From an uncultured Prevotella sp. (lineage in GTDB: Bacteria > Bacteroidota > Bacteroidia > Bacteroidales > Bacteroidaceae): DNA of 64,000 nucleotides. The position numbers were made by a program, and so were the translations under genes. Below are positions 25,645 through 35,226 of the stretch, piece by piece (position 1 is the stretch's first letter; each line of letters opens with the position of its first letter). The notes under the pieces are model-generated. The model ran no database searches and had not been told where the DNA came from. It worked only from the letters and a program-made list of their open reading frames with translations. The stretch spans positions 1 to 64,000 of the forward strand of contig ONDK01000009.1 of the NCBI GenBank assembly GCA_900316565.1. The letters run 5' to 3'.

Positions 25645-25756
25645 CGTGTGCCGCAACGCCCAGCGGTTAATCGTCACGCTATAGTCCCGTGTGCCGCAAT
25701 ACATTGCGGCAATCTCAGGCGAAGAAGTCCCGTGTGCCGCAATATATATTGCGGCA
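25645..25756. repeat. Tandem hairpin repeats, 43-bp period, between ftsI and murE
   Basis: CGTGTGCCGCAA starts at 25645, 25688 and 25731, exactly 43 bp apart. The second copy holds TGCCGCAAT-AC-ATTGCGGCA (25692-25711). The third holds a perfect 22-base palindrome with TGCCGC at one end and GCGGCA at the other (25735-25756). The first copy is degenerate (GCCGC...GCGGT). Confidence 0.85.
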
Positions 25757-25792
25757 AATCAAAGATAATAATAACAACAACTTGATAAAACT

Positions 25793-27250
25793 ATGAAACT
25801 ATCAGAATTGCTCAAAAACGTAAAGCCCCTGCTAGTCGTAGGCGACGCGGAGGTAGAGGTTACCGGCGTGAACATTGACTCACGCAAGGTGAAGCCCGGA
25901 AACCTCTTCGTAGCAATGAAAGGAACTCAGGTCGATGGCCATAAGTTCATACCAAAGGCACTTGAGCTGGGTGCTACGTCTGTCCTCTGCGAGGATGTTC
26001 CGGAGGACAGGAAGGACGGAGTGACTTATGTTCAGGTAGAGTCTACTGAGAAGGCAGTAGGTCCTGTGGCCACGCTCTTCTATGGAGATCCGTCAAGGAA
26101 ACTCAAACTCGTCGGCGTTACCGGTACCAATGGTAAGACCACCATCGCCACATTATTATATAATATGTTCCGTAAGTTCGGTTATAAGGCCGGACTGCTG
26201 TCTACCGTCTGCAACTATATCGACGGTGAGGCTGTACCTGCTGACCACACAACTCCGGACCCTATAGAACTCAATGAGCTCCTTGCCCGGATGGTGGATG
26301 CCGGTTGTGAGTATGCTTTTATGGAATGTTCCAGCCATGCCATACACCAGCACCGCATCGGTGGACTGCGTTATGTAGGCGGACTGTTCACGAACCTTAC
26401 CCGCGATCATCTCGATTACCACAAGACCTTCGAGAACTACCGCAACGCTAAGAAGATGTTCTTCGACGATCTGCCTAAGGAAGCCTTCGCGATAACTAAC
26501 GCCGACGACAAGAACGGTATGATAATGGTGCAGAACACCAAGGCTACCGTGAAGACATACAGCACTCAACGGATGGCCGACTTCACTGCGAAGATCCTTG
26601 AGGAGCACTTCGACGGAATGCTCTTGGAAATCGATGGTCGTGAGGTCTTCGTGCGTTTCATAGGCCGTTTCAATGTCAGCAACCTCCTTGCCGTCTACGG
26701 AGCCGCAGTCATGCTGGGACAGAAGCCGGAGGATATCCTGGTGGTGATGAGCACGCTGAAGAGTGTCAACGGCCGCCTGGAGCCTATCCAGTCGCCGGAC
26801 GGCTACACCGCCATCGTCGACTATGCCCACACTCCTGATGCTTTGGAGAATGTGCTGAGAGCTATCCATGATGTCCTTGACGCCAAGGGTGGACACGTTA
26901 TCACTGTTTGTGGTGCCGGCGGACACCGCGACAAGGGAAAGCGTCCGCTGATGGCACAGGAAGCAGTGAAGCAGAGCGATAAGGTCATCCTCACCAGCGA
27001 CAACCCGCGCGACGAGGAGCCACAGGCAATCATCGATGATATGATGGCCGGTCTCAATGCTACTCAGAAGAAGAAGGTCCTCACCATCGTAGACCGTAAG
27101 GAAGCTATCCGCACAGCTTGCATGATGGCGCAGAAAGGTGACGTGATACTCGTTGCCGGAAAGGGCCATGAGACATATCAGGAGGTCAACGGTGTGAAGC
27201 ATCACTTCGACGACCATGAGGTCATTCGTGACATCTTCGCTCAGAAGTAG
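25793..27250 (+). CDS. murE: UDP-MurNAc-tripeptide synthetase (meso-diaminopimelate-adding)
   Basis: MurE adds the third amino acid to UDP-MurNAc-L-Ala-D-Glu, using ATP. The 485-residue protein has the Mur ligase ATP loop GTNGKTT (111-117), the carbamylated-lysine region, and DNPR (403-406). DNPR marks specificity for meso-diaminopimelate over lysine. The start [18 protein letters not shown] is typical for Bacteroidota. It precedes mraY by 120 bp. Confidence 0.97.
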   Translation: MKLSELLKNVKPLLVVGDAEVEVTGVNIDSRKVKPGNLFVAMKGTQVDGHKFIPKALELGATSVLCEDVPEDRKDGVTYVQVESTEKAVGPVATLFYGDPSRKLKLVGVTGTNGKTTIATLLYNMFRKFGYKAGLLSTVCNYIDGEAVPADHTTPDPIELNELLARMVDAGCEYAFMECSSHAIHQHRIGGLRYVGGLFTNLTRDHLDYHKTFENYRNAKKMFFDDLPKEAFAITNADDKNGMIMVQNTKATVKTYSTQRMADFTAKILEEHFDGMLLEIDGREVFVRFIGRFNVSNLLAVYGAAVMLGQKPEDILVVMSTLKSVNGRLEPIQSPDGYTAIVDYAHTPDALENVLRAIHDVLDAKGGHVITVCGAGGHRDKGKRPLMAQEAVKQSDKVILTSDNPRDEEPQAIIDDMMAGLNATQKKKVLTIVDRKEAIRTACMMAQKGDVILVAGKGHETYQEVNGVKHHFDDHEVIRDIFAQK

Positions 27251-27370
27251 GGTGTCAACGGGTGTTTGCCGATAGACAGCCCGTAACCGATAACCATCCT
27301 TTACGGGTTGCCAGTCCTCGAAGACTCACATCCCAATAACTCACAACGAACAACAAAAAGAAAAGACAAA

Positions 27371-28642
27371 ATGCTATACTATATCTTCCGGTGGCTCGAT
27401 CAGTTCGGTATCAGTGGCTCACACATGTGGGGTTACATATCGTTTCGTGCCATCCTTGCGTTGGTCCTGGCTCTTATCATCTCTGCATGGTTCGGCGAGA
27501 AGTTTATCAAGCTGCTGAAAAAGAAGCAGATCACCGAGACGCAGCGTGATGCAAAGATTGACCCTTTCGGCGTCAATAAGGTTGGTGTGCCCTCGATGGG
27601 TGGTATCATTATCATCACTGCCATCCTCATCCCGGTACTGCTCCTTGGCCGTCTGCGCAACATCTATCTCATACTGATGGTCATAACGACACTTTGGCTT
27701 GGCTTCCTCGGCGGTTTGGATGACTATATCAAGGACTTCAAACATAATAAGGAAGGACTCAAAGGCAAGTATAAGATTGTAGGACAGGTGTCGATAGGCT
27801 TCATCGTGGGACTCGTCCTGTGGGCTTCCCCGGATGTAAAGGCGAACTTGAACCTCACCGTCCAGCAGAAGGACGGGCAGGAGGTTGTCGTCAAACATGA
27901 GAAGAAAGCCGTGAAGACACTGAAGACCACTATCCCATTTGTGAAGAACCATAACCTCGACTATTCGAAGATAATGGGCTTTTGCGGGAAATATAAGGTT
28001 GCCGCAGGCTGGATACTCTTCGTAATCATGACCATCTTTGTCGTTACTGCCGTCTCCAACGGTGCCAATCTCAATGATGGCATGGATGGAATGTGCGCCG
28101 GCAACTCCGCGATAATAGGTGTGGCATTAGGCATCCTGGCTTATGTCAGCAGTCATATCCAGTATGCCGCTTACCTTAATATAATGTATATTCCGGGTTC
28201 CGAGGAACTGGTAGTCTTTTTCTGTGCCTTCATCGGAGCACTGATAGGATTCCTATGGTATAACGCCTATCCCGCACAGGTGTTCATGGGCGACACGGGC
28301 AGTCTGACCATCGGCGGTATCATCGCTGTGGGAGCCATCATTATCCACAAGGAGCTCCTTCTGCCCATACTATGTGGAATATTCTTCGTGGAGAGCCTGA
28401 GCGTTATCGTGCAGGTGTGGTATTACAAACTGGGAAAGCGGCGCGGAGTGAAGCAGCGCATCTTTAAGCGTACTCCTATTCACGACAACTTCCGTGTCCT
28501 CGATTCTCAGCTCGACCCTGACTGCCGGTATCTTATAAAGGTACCGCATTCGGCCGTCCATGAGAGCAAGATTACCGTCCGCTTCTGGATAATAACCATC
28601 ATCCTGGCCGCGTTGACGATAATAACGCTGAAGATGAGATAA
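27371..28642 (+). CDS. mraY: Phospho-N-acetylmuramoyl-pentapeptide-transferase
   Basis: MraY moves phospho-MurNAc-pentapeptide onto undecaprenyl phosphate, making lipid I in the inner membrane. From ATG 27371 (MLYYIFRWLDQFGIS) the product is 423 residues with about ten membrane segments. Catalytic features include LGGLDDYIKDFK, NLNDGMDGM and FMGDTGSL. Residues about 155-200 hold a charged loop (TVQQKDGQEVVVKHEKKAVK) absent from E. coli MraY (360 residues) and typical for the longer Bacteroidota enzymes. Confidence 0.96.
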   Translation: MLYYIFRWLDQFGISGSHMWGYISFRAILALVLALIISAWFGEKFIKLLKKKQITETQRDAKIDPFGVNKVGVPSMGGIIIITAILIPVLLLGRLRNIYLILMVITTLWLGFLGGLDDYIKDFKHNKEGLKGKYKIVGQVSIGFIVGLVLWASPDVKANLNLTVQQKDGQEVVVKHEKKAVKTLKTTIPFVKNHNLDYSKIMGFCGKYKVAAGWILFVIMTIFVVTAVSNGANLNDGMDGMCAGNSAIIGVALGILAYVSSHIQYAAYLNIMYIPGSEELVVFFCAFIGALIGFLWYNAYPAQVFMGDTGSLTIGGIIAVGAIIIHKELLLPILCGIFFVESLSVIVQVWYYKLGKRRGVKQRIFKRTPIHDNFRVLDSQLDPDCRYLIKVPHSAVHESKITVRFWIITIILAALTIITLKMR

Positions 28643-28793
28643 AGTCATCATTCCTCTTTCCGCTTCTCCCTGAGTGGCGGAAAGGGGTTTGTCTGTTCGC
28701 TTCATCGTCTTGAGAATAGAATAAAGAAGATTTTTAATATCGTAACTTCTTTCCCGCCACCTTGCGGTTGCGGGGAGAGCATGAGGGTTATAT

Positions 28794-30125
28794 ATGAAAA
28801 GAATAGTAGTTTTAGGAGCTGGCGAGAGTGGCGCAGGAGCTGCCGTGCTGGCAAAGAAAGAAGGTTTTGACGTTTTCGTTTCCGATACCTCTAAGATAAA
28901 GGATAAGTACAAGGACCTGCTCGACAGCCACGGCATTGAGTGGGAAGAAGGTCATCACACCGAGGAGAAGATCCTTAATGCCGATGAAGTGATAAAGAGT
29001 CCGGGTATCCCGAAGGAGGCTCCGATGATACAGAAGCTCATGAAGCAGGGTACGCATATCATCAGCGAGATAGAGTTTGCCGGAAGGTACACTAACTCTA
29101 AGATGATTTGCATTACAGGCTCCAACGGAAAGACCACGACGACGAGTCTTATCTACCACATCTTCAAGAAAGCCGGTTACGACGCAGGTCTAGCTGGAAA
29201 TATCGGACGAAGCCTCGCACTGCAGGTTGCTGAAGATCCGCATGAGTACTATATCATAGAGCTGAGTTCTTTCCAGCTCGATAATATGTATGACTTCCGT
29301 GCCAATATCGCTATCCTGCTCAATATCACTCCCGACCACTTGGACCGTTACGACTTCAAGTTTGAGAACTATGCCGACGCTAAAATGCGTATCACGCAGA
29401 ACCAGACACCTGACGATGCGTTCATCTACTGGAACGACGATCCGGTGATAAACAAGGAACTGAAGAAGTTCGACATTCACGCTACCCTCTATCCGTTCTC
29501 TGAACTTAAGGAGGCCGGAAGCATCGCTTACATAGAGGAAGGGAAGTATACTATCGAGAAGCCTACACCGTTCAATATGGAACAGGAAGAGCTCAGCCTC
29601 ACCGGAAAGCACAACCTCTACAACAGTCTTGCAGCAGGTCTGGCATCCAATATCGCCGGCATCAAAAAGGAAAGCATTCGCAAGAGCCTCGGCGACTTCC
29701 CCGGTGTTGAGCACCGTTTGGAGAAAGTGTGCAAGGTACGTGGCGTGCAGTATGTCAACGACTCCAAGGCAACGAATGTCGATGCCTGCTGGTATGCACT
29801 CGAAAGCATGAAAACTCCGACCGTACTTATCCTCGGTGGAAAGGACAAGGGCAACGACTACAGTCATATCTTTGACCTCGTTAAGCAGAAGTGCAAGGCT
29901 CTCGTCTATCTTGGTGCCGATAACAAGAAGCTCCATGACAACTTTGACAAGTTTGGACTGCCCGTACGCGACACTCACAACATGAAGGACTGTGTGAAGG
30001 CCTGTTACGAACTGGCAGAGTCCGGCGACACTGTTCTCCTCAGTCCGTGCTGCGCCAGCTTCGATCTCTTCAAGAACATGGAGGACCGAGGTGAGCAGTT
30101 CAAGGCTTGTGTCAAAGCACTTTAA
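28794..30125 (+). CDS. murD: UDP-N-acetylmuramoyl-L-alanine:D-glutamate ligase
   Basis: MurD adds D-glutamate to UDP-MurNAc-L-Ala. The 443-residue protein has the N-terminal Rossmann motif VLGAGESGAGAAVLA, the ATP loop GSNGKTT (109-115), ELSSFQLD, ITPDHLDRY and the C-terminal LSPCCASFDLFKNMEDRG. A 151-bp spacer with a CTTTCCGC...GCGGAAAG hairpin (about 28656-28686) precedes it. No internal promoter of the usual type is seen there. ftsW starts 65 bp later. Confidence 0.97.
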   Translation: MKRIVVLGAGESGAGAAVLAKKEGFDVFVSDTSKIKDKYKDLLDSHGIEWEEGHHTEEKILNADEVIKSPGIPKEAPMIQKLMKQGTHIISEIEFAGRYTNSKMICITGSNGKTTTTSLIYHIFKKAGYDAGLAGNIGRSLALQVAEDPHEYYIIELSSFQLDNMYDFRANIAILLNITPDHLDRYDFKFENYADAKMRITQNQTPDDAFIYWNDDPVINKELKKFDIHATLYPFSELKEAGSIAYIEEGKYTIEKPTPFNMEQEELSLTGKHNLYNSLAAGLASNIAGIKKESIRKSLGDFPGVEHRLEKVCKVRGVQYVNDSKATNVDACWYALESMKTPTVLILGGKDKGNDYSHIFDLVKQKCKALVYLGADNKKLHDNFDKFGLPVRDTHNMKDCVKACYELAESGDTVLLSPCCASFDLFKNMEDRGEQFKACVKAL

Positions 30126-30190
30126 CGTGCCTTTCCCACCACGCTCCGTCCGTCGTTGACAGCCGGAGCGGAATATTTTGTGTCAAAAGG

Positions 30191-31471
30191 ATGAAAGAAA
30201 AATCAATAGGAAACCTGTTTAAGGGAGACAAGGTCATTTGGATGGTCTTCTTCTTCCTTTGTATGATAAGTATTGTGGAGGTCTATTCGGCTTCCAGCTC
30301 ACTGTCGTACAAAGGCGGAAACTTCTGGAGTCCAATCATATACCATGTGACCATTCTCTTCTTCGGTACCTTCGCCATACTGTGCGTGCTGAACGTTCCA
30401 TGCAAGTACTTTAAGCTGATAACGCCAATACTCATCTTCCTGTCTCTTATCACACTGCTATGGGTGCTCGTCGCCGGGCATTCCACCAACGGAGCAAGCC
30501 GCTGGCTGTCGTTTCTCGGCATACAGTTCCAGCCTTCGGAGATAGCGAAAGGAACGGTAATCCTTGCCGTGGCGCAGATTCTTAGTGCTATGCAGACACC
30601 GAACGGGGCCGACAAAAAAGCGATAAAGTACATCTTGCTCATCAGCTTTGTCCTCATAGGACCGATAGCCTTGGAGAACCTCTCCACGGCTGCGCTGCTG
30701 TTCGCGGTCGTTATGATGATGATGTTTATAGGACATGTGCCCAGACGGCAGATGCTGAAGCTCATCGGCGGTATAGGTGCTTTCGTGGCTTTCGTGCTTG
30801 TCATGGTCCTCCTCGTTGGCAATGCCGACAATACCAAGGTCCAGGACAGTAAGGACAAGCTCACCGAGCAGACGGCGGCAGAGCCAAAGAAGGAAACTGG
30901 TATCTTTGACAAAATCTTCCACCGCGCCGACACATGGAAGGCACGACTTGAGAACTTCTTCGATACGGAGGAGGTGCGCCCGGAGGACTACGACCTGGAT
31001 AAGGACGCGCAGGTGGCACATGCCAACATTGCCATCGCCTCGTCGAATATCGTAGGCAAAGGACCGGGAAACTCTGAGGAACGCGACTTCCTCTCCCAGG
31101 CTTTCTCCGACTTCATCTACGCCATCATCATCGAGGAGACAGGCATAGAGGGTGCTGCGGTGGTACTCTTCCTATACATTGTGCTTCTGTTCCGTGCCGG
31201 AAAGATAGCGGGACGCTGTGAGAATGCGTTCCCAGCATTCCTCATCATGGGGCTGGCACTGCTTCTGGTAACTCAGGCTCTGTTCAATATGTGCGTTGCC
31301 GTAGGTCTGGCGCCGGTAACGGGACAGCCGTTGCCGCTGATAAGCAAGGGAGGTACATCAACCATCATCAACTGTATCTACATGGGTGCCATGCTCAGCG
31401 TCAGCCGTTCGGCAAAGAAAAAGCCACAGAAAGACGACAAATCGGTGAAGCCGCAGGTGCAGTTGGCGTGA
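30191..31471 (+). CDS. ftsW: Division glycosyltransferase FtsW (SEDS family)
   Basis: FtsW polymerises septal glycan from lipid II together with FtsI. From ATG 30191 (MKEKSIGNLFKGDKVIW) it has 426 residues and about ten membrane segments. Conserved parts include NGASRWLSFLGIQFQPSEIAK, the GPGNSEERDFLSQAFSDFIYAIIIEE region and the terminal VTGQPLPLISKGGTS. A long hydrophilic loop (about 215-290, VQDSKDKLTEQTAAEPKK) is larger than in E. coli. murG follows after 89 bp with its own possible -7 box. Confidence 0.95.
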   Translation: MKEKSIGNLFKGDKVIWMVFFFLCMISIVEVYSASSSLSYKGGNFWSPIIYHVTILFFGTFAILCVLNVPCKYFKLITPILIFLSLITLLWVLVAGHSTNGASRWLSFLGIQFQPSEIAKGTVILAVAQILSAMQTPNGADKKAIKYILLISFVLIGPIALENLSTAALLFAVVMMMMFIGHVPRRQMLKLIGGIGAFVAFVLVMVLLVGNADNTKVQDSKDKLTEQTAAEPKKETGIFDKIFHRADTWKARLENFFDTEEVRPEDYDLDKDAQVAHANIAIASSNIVGKGPGNSEERDFLSQAFSDFIYAIIIEETGIEGAAVVLFLYIVLLFRAGKIAGRCENAFPAFLIMGLALLLVTQALFNMCVAVGLAPVTGQPLPLISKGGTSTIINCIYMGAMLSVSRSAKKKPQKDDKSVKPQVQLA

Positions 31472-31526
31472 AATGTTGATAATGATTAAAATACTTGTAA
31501 AATTACAATAAAAGCGAAAATATTAT

Positions 31527-31534
31527 TATCTTTG
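31527..31534 (+). promoter_or_regulatory. Possible internal -7 box before murG
   Basis: TATCTTTG lies 26 bases before ATG 31561. The nearest upstream TTG is 29 bases away, too far for the usual -33. Confidence 0.45.
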
Positions 31535-31560
31535 CCGTTAAATAAAAAACGACTATAAAA

Positions 31561-32667
31561 ATGGACAATGAACTGAGAGTCATAATAAGTGGCGGAGGAA
31601 CCGGTGGACACATCTTTCCGGCCGTTTCCATTGCCAACGCTATAAAGGCAAAACACCCTGAGGCGAAGATACTCTTCGTCGGAGCTGAAGGCCGCATGGA
31701 GATGCAGCGTGTACCGGCTGCCGGTTATGAGATAGAGGGACTGCCTATCAAAGGCTTCAATCGTGCGCATAAGCTTAAGAACTTCTCCGTGTTGTGGGAC
31801 CTGTTCAAGAGCCTGCGGCTGGCACGTAGAATCATCAAGAACTTCAGACCTATGGTTGCTGTCGGAGTGGGTGGCTATGCCAGTGGAGCCACGCTCTATG
31901 AGTGTGCCAGAATGGGCATACCGTGCCTTATTCAGGAGCAGAACTCATATGCCGGCGTTACCAATAAGCTGCTGGCGAAACGGGTGCGCAAGATTTGTGT
32001 GGCCTATGAGGGAATGGAACGTTTCTTCCCTGCCGACAAAATCATTATGACCGGCAATCCGGTGCGGCAGAATGTTCTCGACTCTCCATTGTCGGTTGGC
32101 GACGCCAGAAAGGCATTTGGCCTGGATCCAGACAAGAAGACAATTCTGATTGTCGGCGGAAGTCTCGGCGCACGTACCATGAACGAGAGCATCCAACAGC
32201 ACCTGGACCTCGTCAAGGACTCCGGACTGCAGTTCATCTGGCAGACAGGAAAGTACTATAACGCCAAGATTATGCAGTTCATGAAAGGTAAAGAACTGCC
32301 CAATCTTAAGATACTCGACTTCGTCAGTGATATGGGTGCAGCCTACAAGGCCGCCGATTTGGTTATCAGCCGTGCCGGAGCAAGCTCCATCAGTGAGTTC
32401 CAGCTTATCGGCAAGCCGGTGATACTCGTTCCGAGTCCTAATGTTGCCGAGGACCATCAGCGTAAGAATGCTATGGCTCTTGTCAACCGGCATGCCGCCC
32501 TCTATGTTGAGGACGCCGAGGCTCCTGATAAGCTCCTCAAACTTGCCATTGAGACGGTCAATAATGACGACGAACTCAAGGCGCTTGGAGAGAACGTCAA
32601 GAAGATGGGACTTAAGAATGCTGCCGACGTTATCGCCGATGAGGTCCTGAAGTTAATTAAAAAATAG
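31561..32667 (+). CDS. murG: UDP-GlcNAc:lipid I N-acetylglucosaminyltransferase
   Basis: MurG converts lipid I to lipid II on the inner face of the membrane. The 368-residue GT28 enzyme shows GGGTGGHIFPAVSIANA near the N-terminus, the C-terminal domain start ILIVGGSLGARTMNES, SDMGAAYKAADLVISRAGASSISE and VPSPNVAEDHQRKNA. A GGACCATT...AATGGTCC hairpin (32680-32727) follows in the 111-bp gap to murC. Confidence 0.97.
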   Translation: MDNELRVIISGGGTGGHIFPAVSIANAIKAKHPEAKILFVGAEGRMEMQRVPAAGYEIEGLPIKGFNRAHKLKNFSVLWDLFKSLRLARRIIKNFRPMVAVGVGGYASGATLYECARMGIPCLIQEQNSYAGVTNKLLAKRVRKICVAYEGMERFFPADKIIMTGNPVRQNVLDSPLSVGDARKAFGLDPDKKTILIVGGSLGARTMNESIQQHLDLVKDSGLQFIWQTGKYYNAKIMQFMKGKELPNLKILDFVSDMGAAYKAADLVISRAGASSISEFQLIGKPVILVPSPNVAEDHQRKNAMALVNRHAALYVEDAEAPDKLLKLAIETVNNDDELKALGENVKKMGLKNAADVIADEVLKLIKK

Positions 32668-32679
32668 CAACTTAAACGA

Positions 32680-32727
32680 GGACCATTGTCTCTCTGCCGG
32701 TGTCTGCCAGAAGGTTTGTAATGGTCC
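32680..32727. other. Hairpin between murG and murC
   Basis: Perfect 8-bp arms GGACCATT (32680-32687) and AATGGTCC (32720-32727). No T-run follows, so termination is unlikely. Confidence 0.45.
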
Positions 32728-32778
32728 GAGAAGTTTGAAAAAGAAATTTATCATAGTAGATAAAACGTCTGTATAAAA

Positions 32779-34161
32779 ATGGAACTGAAAGATATTAAGT
32801 CAGTATATTTCGTGGGTATCGGCGGTATTGGCATGAGTGCCATCGCCCGTTACTTCAATCACAAGGGCTTCATCGTTGCCGGTTATGACAAGACGACGAC
32901 GCCTCTGACAAGGACTCTTGAGAAGGAGGGAATGATCCTTCATTACAAGGATGATGTGGAACAGATTCCTAATGCATGCCGTGATGCGAAGACCACACTC
33001 GTGGTGTTCACTCCTGCCATACCAAGTACACACAAGGAACTCACTTACTTCCGTGAGAATGGCTTCGAGGTACAGAAGCGTGCGCAAGTGCTCGGCATAC
33101 TGACCCGTGCACATAAGGGACTCTGCGTGGCAGGTACACATGGAAAGACAACGACATCGACAATGTGTGCACATATCATGCATCAGAGTCATGTCGACTG
33201 CAATGCTTTCCTCGGTGGTATCTCCAAGAACTACGGCACCAACTATATCCTGTCCGACAAGAGCGACTATGTCGTCATTGAGGCCGACGAGTTCGACCGC
33301 TCGTTCCATTGGCTTCGTCCGTGGATGAGTGTTATCACAGCTACCGATCCGGATCACCTCGATATCTACGGGACAAAGGAGGCTTACCTGGAGAGCTTCC
33401 GCCATTACTCGGAGCTCATACAGCCGGGTGGCGCGCTGATAATCCATACCGGACTGGAGATGAAGCCGAATGTGCAGGAGGGTGTGCGCACTTACACCTA
33501 CAGCCGCGATGAAGGTGACTTCCATGCAGAGAATATCCGCATCGAGAATGGTGAAATCATCTTTGACTTTGTCTCCCCTGTAGAGAATATAAAGGATATT
33601 CAGCTCGGGCAGCCTGTTCCAATCAATATCGAGAACGGAGTTGCCGCAATGGCAATGGCACAGCTCAACGGCTGCACGGCTGATGAGATACGCAACGGAA
33701 TGAAGACTTATGAGGGCGTGGACCGTCGTTTCGACTTCAAGATCCGCAACTCTCGCCACGTTCTCCTCTCCGACTACGGCCATCATCCTAAGGAAATTCT
33801 CATGAGTGCAAAGAGCCTTCGCGAGATTTATCCTGACAGGAAGATTACGGTTATGTTCCAGCCGCATCTATATACCCGTACCCGCGACTTCTACAAGGAT
33901 TTCGCCGCGTCACTGAGCAACTTCGATGAGGTGGTTCTGACAGATATCTATCCTGCACGCGAGCAGCCTATACCTGGAGTGACCAGCAAACTTATCTTCG
34001 ACAACATCAAGCCGGGAGTGGAGAAGACGATGATAAAGAAGGATGACGTGCTCGACTATGTCAGAAGCCGCGACTTCGATGTCCTCGAAATCCTTGGTGC
34101 CGGAAACCTCGATGACCTCGTGCCGCAGATAGCACAGATTATAGAGGATAAGGAGAAATAA
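32779..34161 (+). CDS. murC: UDP-N-acetylmuramate:L-alanine ligase
   Basis: MurC adds the first amino acid to UDP-MurNAc. The 460-residue protein has the N-terminal FVGIGGIGMSAIAR motif, ATP loop GTHGKTT (119-125), EADEFDRSF, TDPDHLDIYG and QPHLYTRTRDFYKDFA. Order and spacing within the dcw cluster are as in other Bacteroidota. The 51-bp gap to ftsQ includes a TGCCGC...GCGGC hairpin (about 34181-34201) of the type repeated at 25.7 kb. Confidence 0.97.
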   Translation: MELKDIKSVYFVGIGGIGMSAIARYFNHKGFIVAGYDKTTTPLTRTLEKEGMILHYKDDVEQIPNACRDAKTTLVVFTPAIPSTHKELTYFRENGFEVQKRAQVLGILTRAHKGLCVAGTHGKTTTSTMCAHIMHQSHVDCNAFLGGISKNYGTNYILSDKSDYVVIEADEFDRSFHWLRPWMSVITATDPDHLDIYGTKEAYLESFRHYSELIQPGGALIIHTGLEMKPNVQEGVRTYTYSRDEGDFHAENIRIENGEIIFDFVSPVENIKDIQLGQPVPINIENGVAAMAMAQLNGCTADEIRNGMKTYEGVDRRFDFKIRNSRHVLLSDYGHHPKEILMSAKSLREIYPDRKITVMFQPHLYTRTRDFYKDFAASLSNFDEVVLTDIYPAREQPIPGVTSKLIFDNIKPGVEKTMIKKDDVLDYVRSRDFDVLEILGAGNLDDLVPQIAQIIEDKEK

Positions 34162-34212
34162 CATCATCATCAGTCTGATATGCCGCATCACAATGGCGGC
34201 TTAACAAAAGAA

Positions 34213-35142
34213 ATGCGTCCGCGAGTAAAGAAAATCATCATAGGAGTCCTTGACGTTATCCTCGGTGCCTACCTCGTGCTTGCTGTAACATCGTTCAACA
34301 AGCCCAAGGTCGACCATGGGGTGTGCTCGAAGGTGGAGATAAGTGTCGCTGATTCCAGTGACGCCGGCTTTCTCAGTGCCGCTGAGATAAAGCAACTCCT
34401 GCAGAGCAAGGGCTTGTATCCTTTGGGAAAGAAGATGGATTCCATCAACCCGCGAACCCTGGAGGAGGCTATGGCACCCAAGGAGGGCGGCTCCGGCATA
34501 CCGTTTGTTAAGACGGCAGAATGCTATAAGACTAATGATGGCCACGTGTGCATAACGATTACGCAGCGCACTCCACTCATAAGGGTAAAGAGCATCCGGG
34601 GAGATGACTACTATCTTGACGACCATGGTGGCATAATGCCTAACTCGAAGTATACCAGTGACCTGCCGGTCGTAACGGGATATGTGTCCTCGAGCTTCGC
34701 AAAATTCTATATTACGCCTCTCGCCCGTGCCATAATGGCCAACGACTTTTGGCGTAATCAGATAGAGCAGATTAATGTGCTGCCGGACCTCGGTATAGAA
34801 TTTGTGCCACGTGTGGGCAACCACATTATATATATAGGTAAGCTTCCGAAGGGCAGATATTGGTCGCAGGTGAACAAGGAGGTTACCGACTATGTCAACA
34901 GTAAGCTTGACCGGACACTCACCTTCTATAAATACGGACTGAACGTAGTGGGCTGGAACAAGTATTCTTACATAGATGTAGAGTTCGACAACCAGATAGT
35001 CTGCCGAAAGCGCGACAAGTCCTCCGAACCGTCCGCAGAAGAACAGCAGCAGGAGAAGAAGGAGGAGAACAAGGAAATAAAGCAGAAGGACAGCGTACAC
35101 AAGAACAACGACTCTATCGCTGCTCACGAACTGGAAGGATAG
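34213..35142 (+). CDS. ftsQ: Cell division protein FtsQ
   Basis: FtsQ links early and late division proteins. From ATG 34213 (MRPRVKKIIIGVLDVILGAYLVLAV) it has 309 residues with one membrane helix (about 8-29), a POTRA-like part (KVEISVADSSDAGFLSAAEIKQLLQSKG, cut here for length by meaning of residues 45-72), and a beta domain. The last 50 residues are rich in E, K and Q (EEQQQEKKEENKEIKQKD) and probably disordered. I rejected the upstream ATG at 34180 because it lies in a hairpin and gives a lead unlike the family. Confidence 0.9.
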   Translation: MRPRVKKIIIGVLDVILGAYLVLAVTSFNKPKVDHGVCSKVEISVADSSDAGFLSAAEIKQLLQSKGLYPLGKKMDSINPRTLEEAMAPKEGGSGIPFVKTAECYKTNDGHVCITITQRTPLIRVKSIRGDDYYLDDHGGIMPNSKYTSDLPVVTGYVSSSFAKFYITPLARAIMANDFWRNQIEQINVLPDLGIEFVPRVGNHIIYIGKLPKGRYWSQVNKEVTDYVNSKLDRTLTFYKYGLNVVGWNKYSYIDVEFDNQIVCRKRDKSSEPSAEEQQQEKKEENKEIKQKDSVHKNNDSIAAHELEG

Positions 35143-35226
35143 TGCCAAACGGCCTTCCGCCATCTCTCGCCAAATCGTAAGGATAGTAGAATAAAGAATA
35201 AATAAAATAATACAATAACTCAAAAT

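Noticed and set aside
25645..25756. CRISPR array or phage attachment site
   Set aside because: Only three units, no spacer variety, no integrase or tRNA at the place.
26156..27217. Minus-strand open frame inside murE
   Set aside because: Antisense to a complete murE with no own domain or promoter.
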